Assembly: GCA_913060865.1 (NCBI GenBank)
Contig: CAJXTU010000014.1
Coordinates: 1 to 47,339 of the forward strand
Source of the DNA: an uncultured Cycloclasticus sp.
Lineage (GTDB): Bacteria > Pseudomonadota > Gammaproteobacteria > Methylococcales > Cycloclasticaceae
DNA length: 47,339 bases
Direction of reading: 5' to 3'
The notes under the pieces were generated by a model. It was not told the DNA's origin. It did no database searches and worked only from the letters and a program-made list of their open reading frames with translations. Position numbers and translations under genes: made by a program. This document shows, one piece after another, positions 27,129-36,082 of this stretch (position 1 is the first letter of the stretch; each line of letters begins with the position of its first letter).

Positions 27129-27782
27129 ATGAAAAGTGCAACATTAATCACTTTATTAGTTTTCACCTTATCCGCCTTACTCAGTTTTAATGCCGCTGCT
27201 GAAAGAAAAGTTAAGATTACGCCCGATATTGGTAGCATCAACGTCCTGCATAATGGCAAGCAAGTGATTATCGAGCGCTATCAAGATTCAGATAATACGA
27301 TTGACCCACATTATGCAAAAACCTCCCGCCCTTGCCCTCCCTTTTGTATACGCCCCATTTCATTAGCACCGGGCGTTGAAACCATTGGTGAGTTAGAGTT
27401 AATGCAATACCTTGGAAAATTAGGCTCTGATGACACCATAATGGTTATAGACTCCCGAACACCCGATTGGGTTGCACGTGGAACCATTGCAGGCGCTGTT
27501 AATACCCCCTGGGTTAAACTTGATGCTAAAAAAGGTGCTACTGAACTTGATATTGAGTTAATCGTTGTTGATGAATTTGGCGCAACTCACGAGGACGATC
27601 AATGGGATTTCAGCCAGGCTAAAACGCTCATTTTATTCTGCAACGGTATGTGGTGTGGACAATCACCAAGAAATATCTATTCATTACTCAAATTAGGATA
27701 TCCAGCAGAAAAATTAAAATGGTACCGCGGTGGAATGCAAACTTGGCATACCCTTGGTTTATCTACAGTTAAACCAAATTAA
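27129..27782 (+). CDS. Periplasmic rhodanese-like protein with CPPFC motif
   Basis: The 217-residue protein has a signal peptide (cleavage near NAAA/ER), then a distinctive RPCPPFCIRPISLAPGVETIGELELM segment (Cys69 and Cys73), then a rhodanese domain (VIDSRTPDWVARGTIAGAVNTPW) with the active-site loop CNGMWCGQS, Cys171 as the likely sulfur carrier and Cys176 nearby. Sulfurtransferase or thiol redox activity in the periplasm is likely, but the substrate is unknown. GGAGGA lies 5 bases from the ATG. A strong terminator follows at 27806-27838. Confidence 0.88.
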   Translation: MKSATLITLLVFTLSALLSFNAAAERKVKITPDIGSINVLHNGKQVIIERYQDSDNTIDPHYAKTSRPCPPFCIRPISLAPGVETIGELELMQYLGKLGSDDTIMVIDSRTPDWVARGTIAGAVNTPWVKLDAKKGATELDIELIVVDEFGATHEDDQWDFSQAKTLILFCNGMWCGQSPRNIYSLLKLGYPAEKLKWYRGGMQTWHTLGLSTVKPN

Positions 27783-27805
27783 GTTACCTCCATTCTATTT
27801 AAAGT

Positions 27806-27838
27806 AGCCTAACTAGTTTTTTAGTTAGGCTTTTTTTT
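27806..27838 (+). terminator. Rho-independent terminator after the rhodanese gene
   Basis: AGCCTAACTA (27806-27815) and TAGTTAGGCT (27822-27831) form a 10-bp stem around loop GTTTTT, followed by a T-run to 27838. It separates the small periplasmic genes from mfd. Confidence 0.9.
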
Positions 27839-27920
27839 AACTAAATGAAGCACACCCTATGTTTTGTTTATGAGAAAATGAAGGCCTTATTATTGTCAGT
27901 GTTTTTGTACCTTTTCAGTT

Positions 27921-30900
27921 ATGCCAGAACTTCCAAAAAAATCTACGCAATCCATCTCTTGGGGCGAATTCGACGGTTGTGCTGATGCACTCACTATTGC
28001 AAAAGCCGGTTTAGCATCAGAACAACTACTACTCGTCATTTGTTCTGACACGCAATCGGCTCTTCGGTTAGAGCGTGAAATCCCATTTTTTCTAACCGAG
28101 GCATTACCCGTTATTTACTTTCCAGATTGGGAGGTTCTTCCTTACGATAGCTTTTCCCCTCTGAGCGAAATTATTTCTGACAGGCTAGCCACCCTATATA
28201 ACTTACAGACCTTAGATCATGGTATTTTGATCATAACGGCAGCCTGCATACTCCAACGGTTAGCCCCGCGCGAACAATTACTTAATGAATGTTTTTCATT
28301 GTCGATCGGCGATACGTTAAATATAGAAAAAACTTGCTTAAACCTCGGTAAACTAGGTTACCAAAACGTACATTCTGTACAAGAATACGGCGAATATTCT
28401 GTCCGTGGGGCTATTCTGGATATGTTTCCAATGGGCAGCAAAAAACCCTATCGTATCGACTTATTTGACGATGAAGTAGAATCTATTCGAACGTTCGACA
28501 CAGAAACTCAGCGCTCTATTGATAAAGTTGATTCGATTCAATTGTTCCCTGCGCGAGAATTTCCTATAAATGACAAAAGCATCCAATTATTTCGCCAACA
28601 ATTTCGAGAAAAATTCCCTAATGTATCCGACAAAAATACCTTGTACCAACAAGTATCCAAAGGGAATATTCCTAACGGTATAGAAAATTATTTGCCGCTG
28701 TTCGTTGAACATACTGAGTCATTTTTCGATTACATTCCGTCGGCCACCCTTATTTTACATAATGACATTACGTCAGCTGCTGAAGAGTTTGCCACACAGG
28801 TGATTGAGCGCTTCACCCATAGACAATGCGATATTGATCGCCCTGCTTTGCGCCCTGAATTGTTATTTCACGATGTAGAAAGTTTAAGGAAACGAATAAC
28901 ACAGTACCCGTCCGTTTCACTTCAAAGCAGCATTCACGAAACTGACAAAAAAGCATTAATAGCCGTCGGTAAAGATGATGCTAATAAGCCATTATTTGAC
29001 ATCCTTAACCAAACGGATCATAAAACATTATTTGTCGCTGAATCGCCAGGGCATCGCGAATCGATGCTTCACCAGTTACACAAATTAAATATTCGCCCCA
29101 CGTTGGTAGAAAGCTGGGTGCAATTTACTCGAAGTGAACTATCACCCTGTATCGTCGTTGCGCCTATTGACGAAGGCTTGAGTTCACCTAGCCTCAGCCT
29201 TATCACAGAAAACAACCTATTCGGCACACGTGTTCAACAGCGTAGGCGCAGACGTTCCTCATCTAGCCAACGGCTTGAAAATGTATTCAATAGCCTCGCC
29301 GACCTTGAAGTGGGCTCACCTGTCGTTCACCAAGAACATGGGGTTGGCCGATACATTGGCTTAAAACACCTTGTAGTCGACCAAATTGAAACTGAATTTC
29401 TTACCCTAGAATACGCCAATAACGACAAACTCTATGTTCCCGTTTCTTCGCTCAATTTAATTGGCCGATACATGGGCACACAAGGCGATACCGCACCGTT
29501 ACATCGACTCGGTAGTGACCAATGGGAAAAAGCACGGAAGAAAGCGCTTAAAAGAGCACGAGATGTAGCGGCTGAATTACTAGATATACACGCGAGGCGC
29601 GCCGCTAAACCCGGCAGACCGATGGTGGTTGAATCAGCCGACTATGACAACTTTGCTCGTGCATTCCCATTCGAAGAAACCGACGATCAAGCAACCGCCA
29701 TTCAACAAACGCTGCATGATATGAGCCTTGCCAAGCCAATGGACCGTGTTGTCTGCGGTGATGTCGGTTTTGGTAAAACAGAAGTGGCTATGCGCGCTGC
29801 GTTTACCGCTGCAAGCAATCATTACCAAACGGCTATTTTAGTACCCACAACCCTACTCGCCCAACAACATTACCAAAATTTTTCCGATCGTTTTGCCGAC
29901 TGGCCCATTCGCGTTGAGGTGCTATCTCGTTTTATTAGTACAAAAAAACAAAACCAAATTATTGCCGATACAGCTGACGGAAAAGTTGATATTTTAGTTG
30001 GCACTCATAAACTTTTTCAAAAATCGATGAGTTACAAAAACCTTGGTTTAGTTATTATCGATGAAGAGCAACGCTTTGGTGTTCGCCATAAAGAACACTT
30101 TAAATCCATGCGGTCTGACGTCGATATGCTAACGCTCACCGCAACGCCCATTCCAAGAACACTCAACCAAGCCATGTCGGGGCTGCGTGACATTTCCATT
30201 ATTGCCACACCACCCCCTAACCGACATGCGATTGAAACGTTTGTATCAGAATGGAATAACGGCCTAATTCAGGAAGCTTTTCAACGTGAAATACGGCGCG
30301 GTGGGCAATTATTTGTCTTACACAACGATATTTCCACAATGGATAGACTTATACGAGAGTTAGCTGAATTAGTCCCAGATGCTCAAATACAAAAAGCACA
30401 CGGACAAATGCGCGAAAGCGAACTTGAACAAATTATGCTCGATTTTTACCACGCACGATTTAATGTACTGGTTTCTACAACCATTATAGAAAATGGTATT
30501 GATCTCCCGAATGCCAACACCATTATTATCAATCGCGCCGATAAACTTGGGTTATCTCAATTACACCAATTAAGAGGCCGCGTTGGGCGTTCACATCACC
30601 GCGCATACGCCTATATGATCATACCGCCTGAAGGCATCATGACTAAAGATGCTAAAAAACGGATAGACGCCATTCAAAGTAGCGCCGACTTGGGCGCTGG
30701 CTTCAGTTTATCAACACATGATATGGAAATTCGTGGTGCCGGTGAATTACTCGGCGATAACCAAAGCGGAGAGATTCAAGAAATTGGCTTTACCCTTTAT
30801 ACAGAGTTACTCGACAATGCAGTTAATGCAATTAAATCAGGCAAGCAACCTGAGTTAGAACAACGGATTGATGGCGGGCCTGAAATTGATCTTCACGCCA

Positions 30901-31325
30901 GCGCCTTGATACCCGACGATTATCTACCTGATGTGCATACTCGTTTAGTGTTATACAAACGTATCGCCAGCACTCAAAACACCGATGAATTGCGTGATTT
31001 ACAAATCGAAATGATTGATCGTTTTGGTTTATTACCAGACAGCACTAAGTGTTTATTTGGCATCAGTGAAATAAAGCAACACGCTCAACGTATTGGGGTT
31101 AGTAAAATAGACTTTGCTAAATCTAATGGACGCATCCAGTTCACAAATGAACCGAGCATTGACCCTGCAAAAATTATTGAGCTTATTCAAACACAACCAC
31201 AAGTTTTCCAACTCGATGGGCCACAAAAATTACGCTATAGTAAAAAACTTAATACCACTGAGGAGAAGGTAGAGTTTATACTCGAACTCATTAATTCTAT
31301 TGCGCTAAACGAGCACAAAAAATAA
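27921..31325 (+). CDS. mfd: Transcription-repair coupling factor Mfd
   Basis: At 1134 residues it is full length. It removes RNA polymerase stalled at lesions and recruits UvrA. The N-terminal UvrB-homology region (PDWEVLPYDSFSPLSEIISDRL), the RNA polymerase-interacting domain (DLEVGSPVVHQEHGVGRYIGL), the RecG-like helicase motifs (VCGDVGFGKTEVA, DEEQRFGV, TATPIPRTLNQA, GRVGRS) and the C-terminal TRCF domain are in order. No clear ribosome site is seen before the ATG. The stop overlaps the next ATG by one base (TAATG). Confidence 0.98.
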   Translation: MPELPKKSTQSISWGEFDGCADALTIAKAGLASEQLLLVICSDTQSALRLEREIPFFLTEALPVIYFPDWEVLPYDSFSPLSEIISDRLATLYNLQTLDHGILIITAACILQRLAPREQLLNECFSLSIGDTLNIEKTCLNLGKLGYQNVHSVQEYGEYSVRGAILDMFPMGSKKPYRIDLFDDEVESIRTFDTETQRSIDKVDSIQLFPAREFPINDKSIQLFRQQFREKFPNVSDKNTLYQQVSKGNIPNGIENYLPLFVEHTESFFDYIPSATLILHNDITSAAEEFATQVIERFTHRQCDIDRPALRPELLFHDVESLRKRITQYPSVSLQSSIHETDKKALIAVGKDDANKPLFDILNQTDHKTLFVAESPGHRESMLHQLHKLNIRPTLVESWVQFTRSELSPCIVVAPIDEGLSSPSLSLITENNLFGTRVQQRRRRRSSSSQRLENVFNSLADLEVGSPVVHQEHGVGRYIGLKHLVVDQIETEFLTLEYANNDKLYVPVSSLNLIGRYMGTQGDTAPLHRLGSDQWEKARKKALKRARDVAAELLDIHARRAAKPGRPMVVESADYDNFARAFPFEETDDQATAIQQTLHDMSLAKPMDRVVCGDVGFGKTEVAMRAAFTAASNHYQTAILVPTTLLAQQHYQNFSDRFADWPIRVEVLSRFISTKKQNQIIADTADGKVDILVGTHKLFQKSMSYKNLGLVIIDEEQRFGVRHKEHFKSMRSDVDMLTLTATPIPRTLNQAMSGLRDISIIATPPPNRHAIETFVSEWNNGLIQEAFQREIRRGGQLFVLHNDISTMDRLIRELAELVPDAQIQKAHGQMRESELEQIMLDFYHARFNVLVSTTIIENGIDLPNANTIIINRADKLGLSQLHQLRGRVGRSHHRAYAYMIIPPEGIMTKDAKKRIDAIQSSADLGAGFSLSTHDMEIRGAGELLGDNQSGEIQEIGFTLYTELLDNAVNAIKSGKQPELEQRIDGGPEIDLHASALIPDDYLPDVHTRLVLYKRIASTQNTDELRDLQIEMIDRFGLLPDSTKCLFGISEIKQHAQRIGVSKIDFAKSNGRIQFTNEPSIDPAKIIELIQTQPQVFQLDGPQKLRYSKKLNTTEEKVEFILELINSIALNEHKK

Positions 31326-32002
31326 TGACTCACTCAAGCTTATTATCCAAATTTGCCGCCACTATTTTTCTTATTAATTGCGCTTACGTTTTCGCCGAAA
31401 CCGAAACGAAGCCTAGCGCTACCGCTTGGTATAGTATTGAGTACATTGTTTTTGAAAACAATCCGTTAAGCAACCAACCATTAGAAGTTTGGAGCAAAGA
31501 GCCCTTCCAAATGCCTATTGATGCGATTGACCTAGAGCCTTTATTTAGAAACAAGGCGTTTAGTCTACTGAATACTAATCAGCAACAGCTCCACGGCGTT
31601 TATAGACGGCTTGAAAAACTTTCATCGTACACACCGATCGCTCACGGGGGCTGGATTCAACCACTGAAGAAAAAAGGAAAACTAAATAACGTTAAAATCA
31701 CTCATCAAACAGGTGCTCACCGACTTGAAGGCACTCTCACCTTTCATCGAGGACGGTTTTTACACTTAAACGTCGATTTACAACTCAGCGAAATGTTTCC
31801 ACTACCCATAAATAATGGCTATGTTACAAACAACGTTATCCAACCTGCAACGTTATATCGACTAAAAGAAACTCGTCGAATTAAAACCAGTCAATCGAAT
31901 TATTTTGATCACCCACGTTTTGGCGTTTTAGCCATTGTAGAAAAAATAAACCCACCCAACGCGTCTACATCATCAAGCCAAGCGGTGAAAGAACAACAAT
32001 AA
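31325..32002 (+). CDS. csiV: CsiV-type periplasmic protein
   Basis: The 225-residue protein has a signal peptide (cleavage near VFA/ET). The segment WYSIEYIVFENNPLSNQPLEVWSKEP and the later GAHRLEGTLTFHRGRFLHLNVDLQL match the CsiV family, described in Vibrio as a peptidoglycan-binding activator of lytic transglycosylase activity. The location immediately after mfd, with a one-base stop/start overlap, is the family's usual context. Assignment rests on motif and context. Confidence 0.85.
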   Translation: MTHSSLLSKFAATIFLINCAYVFAETETKPSATAWYSIEYIVFENNPLSNQPLEVWSKEPFQMPIDAIDLEPLFRNKAFSLLNTNQQQLHGVYRRLEKLSSYTPIAHGGWIQPLKKKGKLNNVKITHQTGAHRLEGTLTFHRGRFLHLNVDLQLSEMFPLPINNGYVTNNVIQPATLYRLKETRRIKTSQSNYFDHPRFGVLAIVEKINPPNASTSSSQAVKEQQ

Positions 32003-32037
32003 CTCAACACGACTGAAATAAAAGAACCTAATGAACG

Positions 32038-32745
32038 CTAAGTTAAATACGCCTCTTTTGTCGCATTGTAATCATTAACAATCTTATCAATCGCACTTTG
32101 CTCATAGGGCCTCAATCCACTCACCACCATATCTTTAGTACCGTGCCCAATTTTCTGGCCATCAACAAACAAGTCAAACTCTAGTTTTACGCTGCCTTTT
32201 TTGCCCTCAACGTTCATAAAGGCATCAGAAAACTCCAACTCTAATTCGCCGTCAGGAAACTGATCTATCTCCACCACCATATCTTTATAAATAATAAGTG
32301 GTCTAGCAGGGTTAATCATTACGTTATTCTTCTGCATTAAATCAATGATTATTTCTGGAAATGTTCGGCCTGAAAATTGAACATATTTTTCGATTAAGCT
32401 GGTAATAAAGTGACTATTTTTAGTTTTTTCACCGGCGCTATGAATCTTCATCATCGACTTATCATTTTGATCTAACAAACTAAACTCAGCTGATAATTCC
32501 TTTGGAATCATTACCTTAGTTTGCTCAGTCACCATACTTTCAAAATTGAAGCGCATCGACTGAGAAACGCCCAGTTCAGTTAAGGCCACCGCAAATAATA
32601 AATCGCCGGGAACGCAAAAACGTTTCGTCTCAATATCGTGTAAAGGATTAAAATCACCTGCTACCGATTTAGCAAAAAGGCTCGCCTGCTCTCGGGTAAA
32701 ACTAACCTGCTGCCCCTCAATTTTATAAAATTTTCTTAAATCCAT
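32038..32745 (-). CDS. DUF3581 protein with hot-dog-like N-terminus
   Basis: A 235-residue cytoplasmic protein. FAKSVAGDFNPLHDIETKRFCVPGDLLFAVALTELG fits the DUF3581 family, and the GDFNPLHD element resembles the active-site loop of MaoC-like hot-dog dehydratases, suggesting an acyl-CoA-like ligand. Function unknown. It lies 37 bases after the MTIP gene on the same strand and may be the last gene of the nagZ-hpt-MTIP transcript. Confidence 0.8.
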   Translation of the reverse strand: MDLRKFYKIEGQQVSFTREQASLFAKSVAGDFNPLHDIETKRFCVPGDLLFAVALTELGVSQSMRFNFESMVTEQTKVMIPKELSAEFSLLDQNDKSMMKIHSAGEKTKNSHFITSLIEKYVQFSGRTFPEIIIDLMQKNNVMINPARPLIIYKDMVVEIDQFPDGELELEFSDAFMNVEGKKGSVKLEFDLFVDGQKIGHGTKDMVVSGLRPYEQSAIDKIVNDYNATKEAYLT

Positions 32746-32782
32746 GATTTTTATTATCCATTATAGAAACTAAAATTATACG

Positions 32783-33541
32783 TTATTCGCTCGTTTTCAC
32801 GTCCATTTCGTAAACCAAAACCTGGAGTAATTGCTCCACTTTAGCTATTCCTTTTTTCGCAAAACCCTCAATGTCCTGCATACTAATTTCATCCCCTTCT
32901 AACCCAGCCGCCCAATTTACAACCAGTGCACAACAGGCATAATTCAAACCTAGCTCTCTCGCCAGCGCAGCTTCTGGCATGCCAGTCATACCCACTAAGT
33001 CACAACCATCTCGCTCTAACTTTCTAATCTCCGCTGCTGTTTCTAACCTTGGCCCTTGCATACAACCATACACCGCTCTATCTAAAATGGAGATATCAGC
33101 CTGATACATCGACCTTTTTATTTTATCTCTCAGTTTTGTCGTGTAAGGGATTGTAAAATCGATATGCGTCACATTTTCTAAGTCATCTTCAAAATACGTT
33201 GAAGCTCTCCCCCAAGTGTAATCTATTAACTGATCAGGCAACACGAGACTAGCAGGTGGCATTGAGCGATTAATGCTTCCTACTGCGGCTACTGCTACCA
33301 CATCGGTGATCCCTACTTCTTTCAGCGCCCACATATTAGCCCGGTAATTGATACGATGCGGCGGAATAGTATGACCATAGCCATGACGTGCCATAAATAC
33401 GATATCCACCCCATTCAACTGACCTAATGTTACAGGTGAAGATGGCTCTCCATAAGGCGTTTTGATGACCCGTTTACTGATATTTTCTAGGTTAACTAGC
33501 TTACTTAACCCTGTGCCACCAATAACAGCTAATCTCGACAT
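32783..33541 (-). CDS. S-methyl-5'-thioinosine phosphorylase (MTAP/PNP family)
   Basis: The 252-residue protein has the family start IGGTGLSKL and carries FMARHGYGHTIPPHRINYRAN, MQGPRLETAAEI and GMTGMPEAALARELGL. At the base-binding site it reads VVNWAAG: Asn at the position where 5'-methylthioadenosine phosphorylases have Asp, a change linked to 6-oxopurine preference. It therefore likely cleaves methylthioinosine to hypoxanthine and methylthioribose-1-phosphate, as known in Pseudomonas aeruginosa. The neighbouring hpt gene, overlapping by 13 bases, would salvage the hypoxanthine. Specificity is inferred from that residue and the context. Confidence 0.85.
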   Translation of the reverse strand: MSRLAVIGGTGLSKLVNLENISKRVIKTPYGEPSSPVTLGQLNGVDIVFMARHGYGHTIPPHRINYRANMWALKEVGITDVVAVAAVGSINRSMPPASLVLPDQLIDYTWGRASTYFEDDLENVTHIDFTIPYTTKLRDKIKRSMYQADISILDRAVYGCMQGPRLETAAEIRKLERDGCDLVGMTGMPEAALARELGLNYACCALVVNWAAGLEGDEISMQDIEGFAKKGIAKVEQLLQVLVYEMDVKTSE

Positions 33542-34104
33542 AACAACTCCTCTAAATTCTCAGGGCACGCATACAAACCATTTATATTTCGCAAATAACC
33601 TTTGTAATCCATGCCCAAACCAAATAAGTACTGATCACCTGCTTGAAACCCAACAAAATCAGCTTTGATTGGCTTTTCTTTTTTTATTTCTTTATCAACC
33701 AAAACAACTGTATAACAACGCAACGCACCCTGCTCTTTACAATAGCTCTTTAACTTGCTCATTGTGACACCTTCATCCAGTACGTCATCAATAATAATAA
33801 CGGTTCTATTTAACAGTGAGGTAGTAGGCAATTGTTTCCATTGTAGTTCTCCCCCCACCACCTCACCTTGGTATCGCGTCGCGTGGACATAATCAACTTC
33901 AAGCGGAAAGTTTAATTGAGGCAACAACATCCCTACAGCAACAACCGCACCGGTCATAACGCAAAGAATAACTGGGTTTTCGTACTGACACGCTTCGGTT
34001 ATATCTGCGGCTAGCTTGCTAACCATCACGTCAACAGCATGCTCATCTAATAAACAGCTACTATTTGCTTGAACGTACTCTATTTCGGCCAACGAAACTG
34101 GCAT
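33529..34104 (-). CDS. hpt: Hypoxanthine-guanine phosphoribosyltransferase
   Basis: The 191-residue type I PRTase carries the PRPP-binding motif VIIIDDVLDEGVTM and the flexible-loop and base regions (VDYVHATRYQGE, KADFVGFQAGDQYLFGLGMDYKGYLRN). It transfers phosphoribose to hypoxanthine or guanine. Its start overlaps the nagZ stop by one base, and its 3' end overlaps the phosphorylase gene by 13 bases, so the three are a coupled operon. Product of the neighbour (hypoxanthine) is its substrate. Confidence 0.92.
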   Translation of the reverse strand: MPVSLAEIEYVQANSSCLLDEHAVDVMVSKLAADITEACQYENPVILCVMTGAVVAVGMLLPQLNFPLEVDYVHATRYQGEVVGGELQWKQLPTTSLLNRTVIIIDDVLDEGVTMSKLKSYCKEQGALRCYTVVLVDKEIKKEKPIKADFVGFQAGDQYLFGLGMDYKGYLRNINGLYACPENLEELLCRD

Positions 34105-35138
34105 TAACTTATCTCTTCAATCACACGCCGACAGTGTTGCCAGCGTCGTGAATCTTGGATATTTCCAGCGATAGCCGCCTGCGTAGGACGCATTCTATTT
34201 AACCGCACAATAGACTGGGCATTAATCTCAAGTCCACTTAAGCCATCAATAATTTTTTCAGCTGCCGGTCTATCATTACAAACCAATGCCATATCACCAC
34301 CCGCTTTCAGTGCCTGTCTTGCTCGTTGTTCAAAATCACCCACCACACTAGCACCGTGCATACTAAGGTCATCACTAAAAATAGCACCTTCAAATCCAAG
34401 TTGTTCACGCAAGATACTTTGTAACCAAAACTCAGAGAACCCTGCTGGCATCTCATCCACTTGCTGATAAATAACATGCGCCGGCATAATCCCTTTCATG
34501 CCTGATTTAATCAACTGCTTAAAAGGCTGCACATCATTTTGCATAATGTCCTCGATCGGCCTGTCATCGATAGGAATCGCTATATGAGAATCGGGAGCTA
34601 CCGCGCCATGACCAGGGAAGTGCTTCCCAATACTTGCCATACCAGCCTCAGTTAGCCCTTGTTGAAAGGCTTCCGCTACATCAGCAACCACTTGCTTATC
34701 CGCTGCAAAGGCCCGGTCGCCAATAATCTCACTACAACCATAATCCAGGTCTAACACTGGTGCAAAACTAAAATCCACTCCCACTTTTCTCAGTTCCATT
34801 GCCATTAACCAGGCCACACTTTGTGCATAACCGACCCCTCGTTGCTTATTATCAGCATAAACCTCACCCAAGGTTTGCATACAAGGAACACGTGTAAAGC
34901 CATCCTTAAAACGCTGTACTCGCCCCCCTTCATGATCAACCGCAATTAATAGTGGCTCAGCCCTCAAACGATGAATTTCCTCACAAAGAACCGATACCTG
35001 CTCTACTGCTTCGTAATTTCTAGAAAACAGAATTACCCCCCCCACTAGAGGGTGCTTAAGAATATCTCGATCAACTGACGACAATTCAACACCGTCAATA
35101 TCAATCATTAAAGGCCCAAGGGGCATAGGCGATTTCAT
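34104..35138 (-). CDS. nagZ: Beta-N-acetylhexosaminidase NagZ
   Basis: The 344-residue family 3 glycosidase removes GlcNAc from anhydro-muropeptides in the cytoplasm during peptidoglycan recycling. The signatures HEGGRVQRFKDGFTRVP, SIGKHFPGHGAVAPDSH and IFSDDLSMHGA (with the catalytic Asp of SDDLSM and His of PGHG) are present. No signal peptide. It is the first gene of the nagZ-hpt-MTIP operon. Confidence 0.96.
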   Translation of the reverse strand: MKSPMPLGPLMIDIDGVELSSVDRDILKHPLVGGVILFSRNYEAVEQVSVLCEEIHRLRAEPLLIAVDHEGGRVQRFKDGFTRVPCMQTLGEVYADNKQRGVGYAQSVAWLMAMELRKVGVDFSFAPVLDLDYGCSEIIGDRAFAADKQVVADVAEAFQQGLTEAGMASIGKHFPGHGAVAPDSHIAIPIDDRPIEDIMQNDVQPFKQLIKSGMKGIMPAHVIYQQVDEMPAGFSEFWLQSILREQLGFEGAIFSDDLSMHGASVVGDFEQRARQALKAGGDMALVCNDRPAAEKIIDGLSGLEINAQSIVRLNRMRPTQAAIAGNIQDSRRWQHCRRVIEEIS

Positions 35139-35199
35139 TTTTATAGTCTATCCTTATTAATAATATTTTTTATCGATTACGATGTTTCAGGAGAGTTTT

Positions 35200-35589
35200 A
35201 TGCGTTTAGCTATTTTAATTTGCGGTCTACTTTTTTTCACCCCTATTGCGTTTGCTGAGGAAGGCGAAGAAGCAGCAGACATCATCTATATGCCGTTAAC
35301 GCCTCAATTTACTGTTAATTTACTTGGCAATAAACATTATTTACGCACGAGTATTCAACTACAACTAACCGACGAATCAACAAAAGATGCCATTGAGGCT
35401 AATGACCCCGCTATTCGACATGCGCTTATTGTATTGTTAAGCAATAATAATGTGGAAGATATCTCTAGCGGTACTGGCAAAATTGATTTGCAAAATAGAG
35501 CGATTGAGACACTTAATAAAACATTAACAAAATATGCAAATAATAGTGGTGTGGAAGCCGTTTTTTTTACTGAATTTGTATCTCAGTAA
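35200..35589 (+). CDS. FliL-like periplasmic protein (not linked to flagellar genes)
   Basis: With the start used here, 129 residues. A signal peptide (MRLAILICGLLFFTPIAFA, cut before EE) precedes a FliL-type domain (IIYMPLTPQFTVNLLGNKHYLRTSIQLQL ... RHALIVLLSNNNVEDISS ... VEAVFFTEFVSQ). True FliL is anchored by a membrane helix. This one looks secreted and stands alone with no flagellar genes nearby. CAGGAG at 35189-35194 fits the ATG at 35200, and an upstream ATG at 35182 has no ribosome site. Confidence 0.82.
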   Translation: MRLAILICGLLFFTPIAFAEEGEEAADIIYMPLTPQFTVNLLGNKHYLRTSIQLQLTDESTKDAIEANDPAIRHALIVLLSNNNVEDISSGTGKIDLQNRAIETLNKTLTKYANNSGVEAVFFTEFVSQ

Positions 35590-35590
35590 G

Positions 35591-36082
35591 TTATTCATTA
35601 ATACACACTGTGGTACCCACCGTAATGCGCTTAAAAAGGTCCATCACATCTTGATTTAACATTCGAATACAGCCATGCGACGAAGGCGTTTCACTCACTA
35701 ATTCATCCGGCGCGCCATGAATGTAGATATAACGCCTCATCGTATCAACATGACCTAAGCGGTTTTTGCCTTTTTCAAGACCTGACAACCACAAAATTCG
35801 CGTTAAAATCCAATCTCTATTAGGCTGATTTTTAGCTAGTTCAGGTTGGTATACCTCTCCCGTTAATCGACGCCCTACAAATACGCTACCTAACGGTTCT
35901 CCATCACCGATTTTTGCGCGAATAACATGCTCGCCTCTCGGTGTACATTCACTACCAAATTGCTCACCAACACCATTTTTAGCGGTACAAATTCTATACG
36001 ATTGAATTAACTGTTGATCCTCGTATACACTCAACAACTGCTCACTGATACTGACAACAATGCTGAGATTAGGCTTTTTCAC
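35591..36082 (-). CDS. L,D-transpeptidase (YkuD) without a signal peptide
   Basis: The 163-residue YkuD-fold protein has the catalytic signature SSHGCIRM (nucleophile Cys138) and IHGAP upstream, so it should form or break L,D cross-links or anchor lipoproteins. Unlike most members it begins MKKPNLSIVVSISEQLLSVY with no signal peptide or membrane segment, so it is predicted cytoplasmic. It starts with GTG directly at the end of rlmD, with zero bases between. A role on muropeptides recycled in the cytoplasm is possible, given nagZ nearby, but this is inference. Confidence 0.85.
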   Translation of the reverse strand: MKKPNLSIVVSISEQLLSVYEDQQLIQSYRICTAKNGVGEQFGSECTPRGEHVIRAKIGDGEPLGSVFVGRRLTGEVYQPELAKNQPNRDWILTRILWLSGLEKGKNRLGHVDTMRRYIYIHGAPDELVSETPSSHGCIRMLNQDVMDLFKRITVGTTVCINE

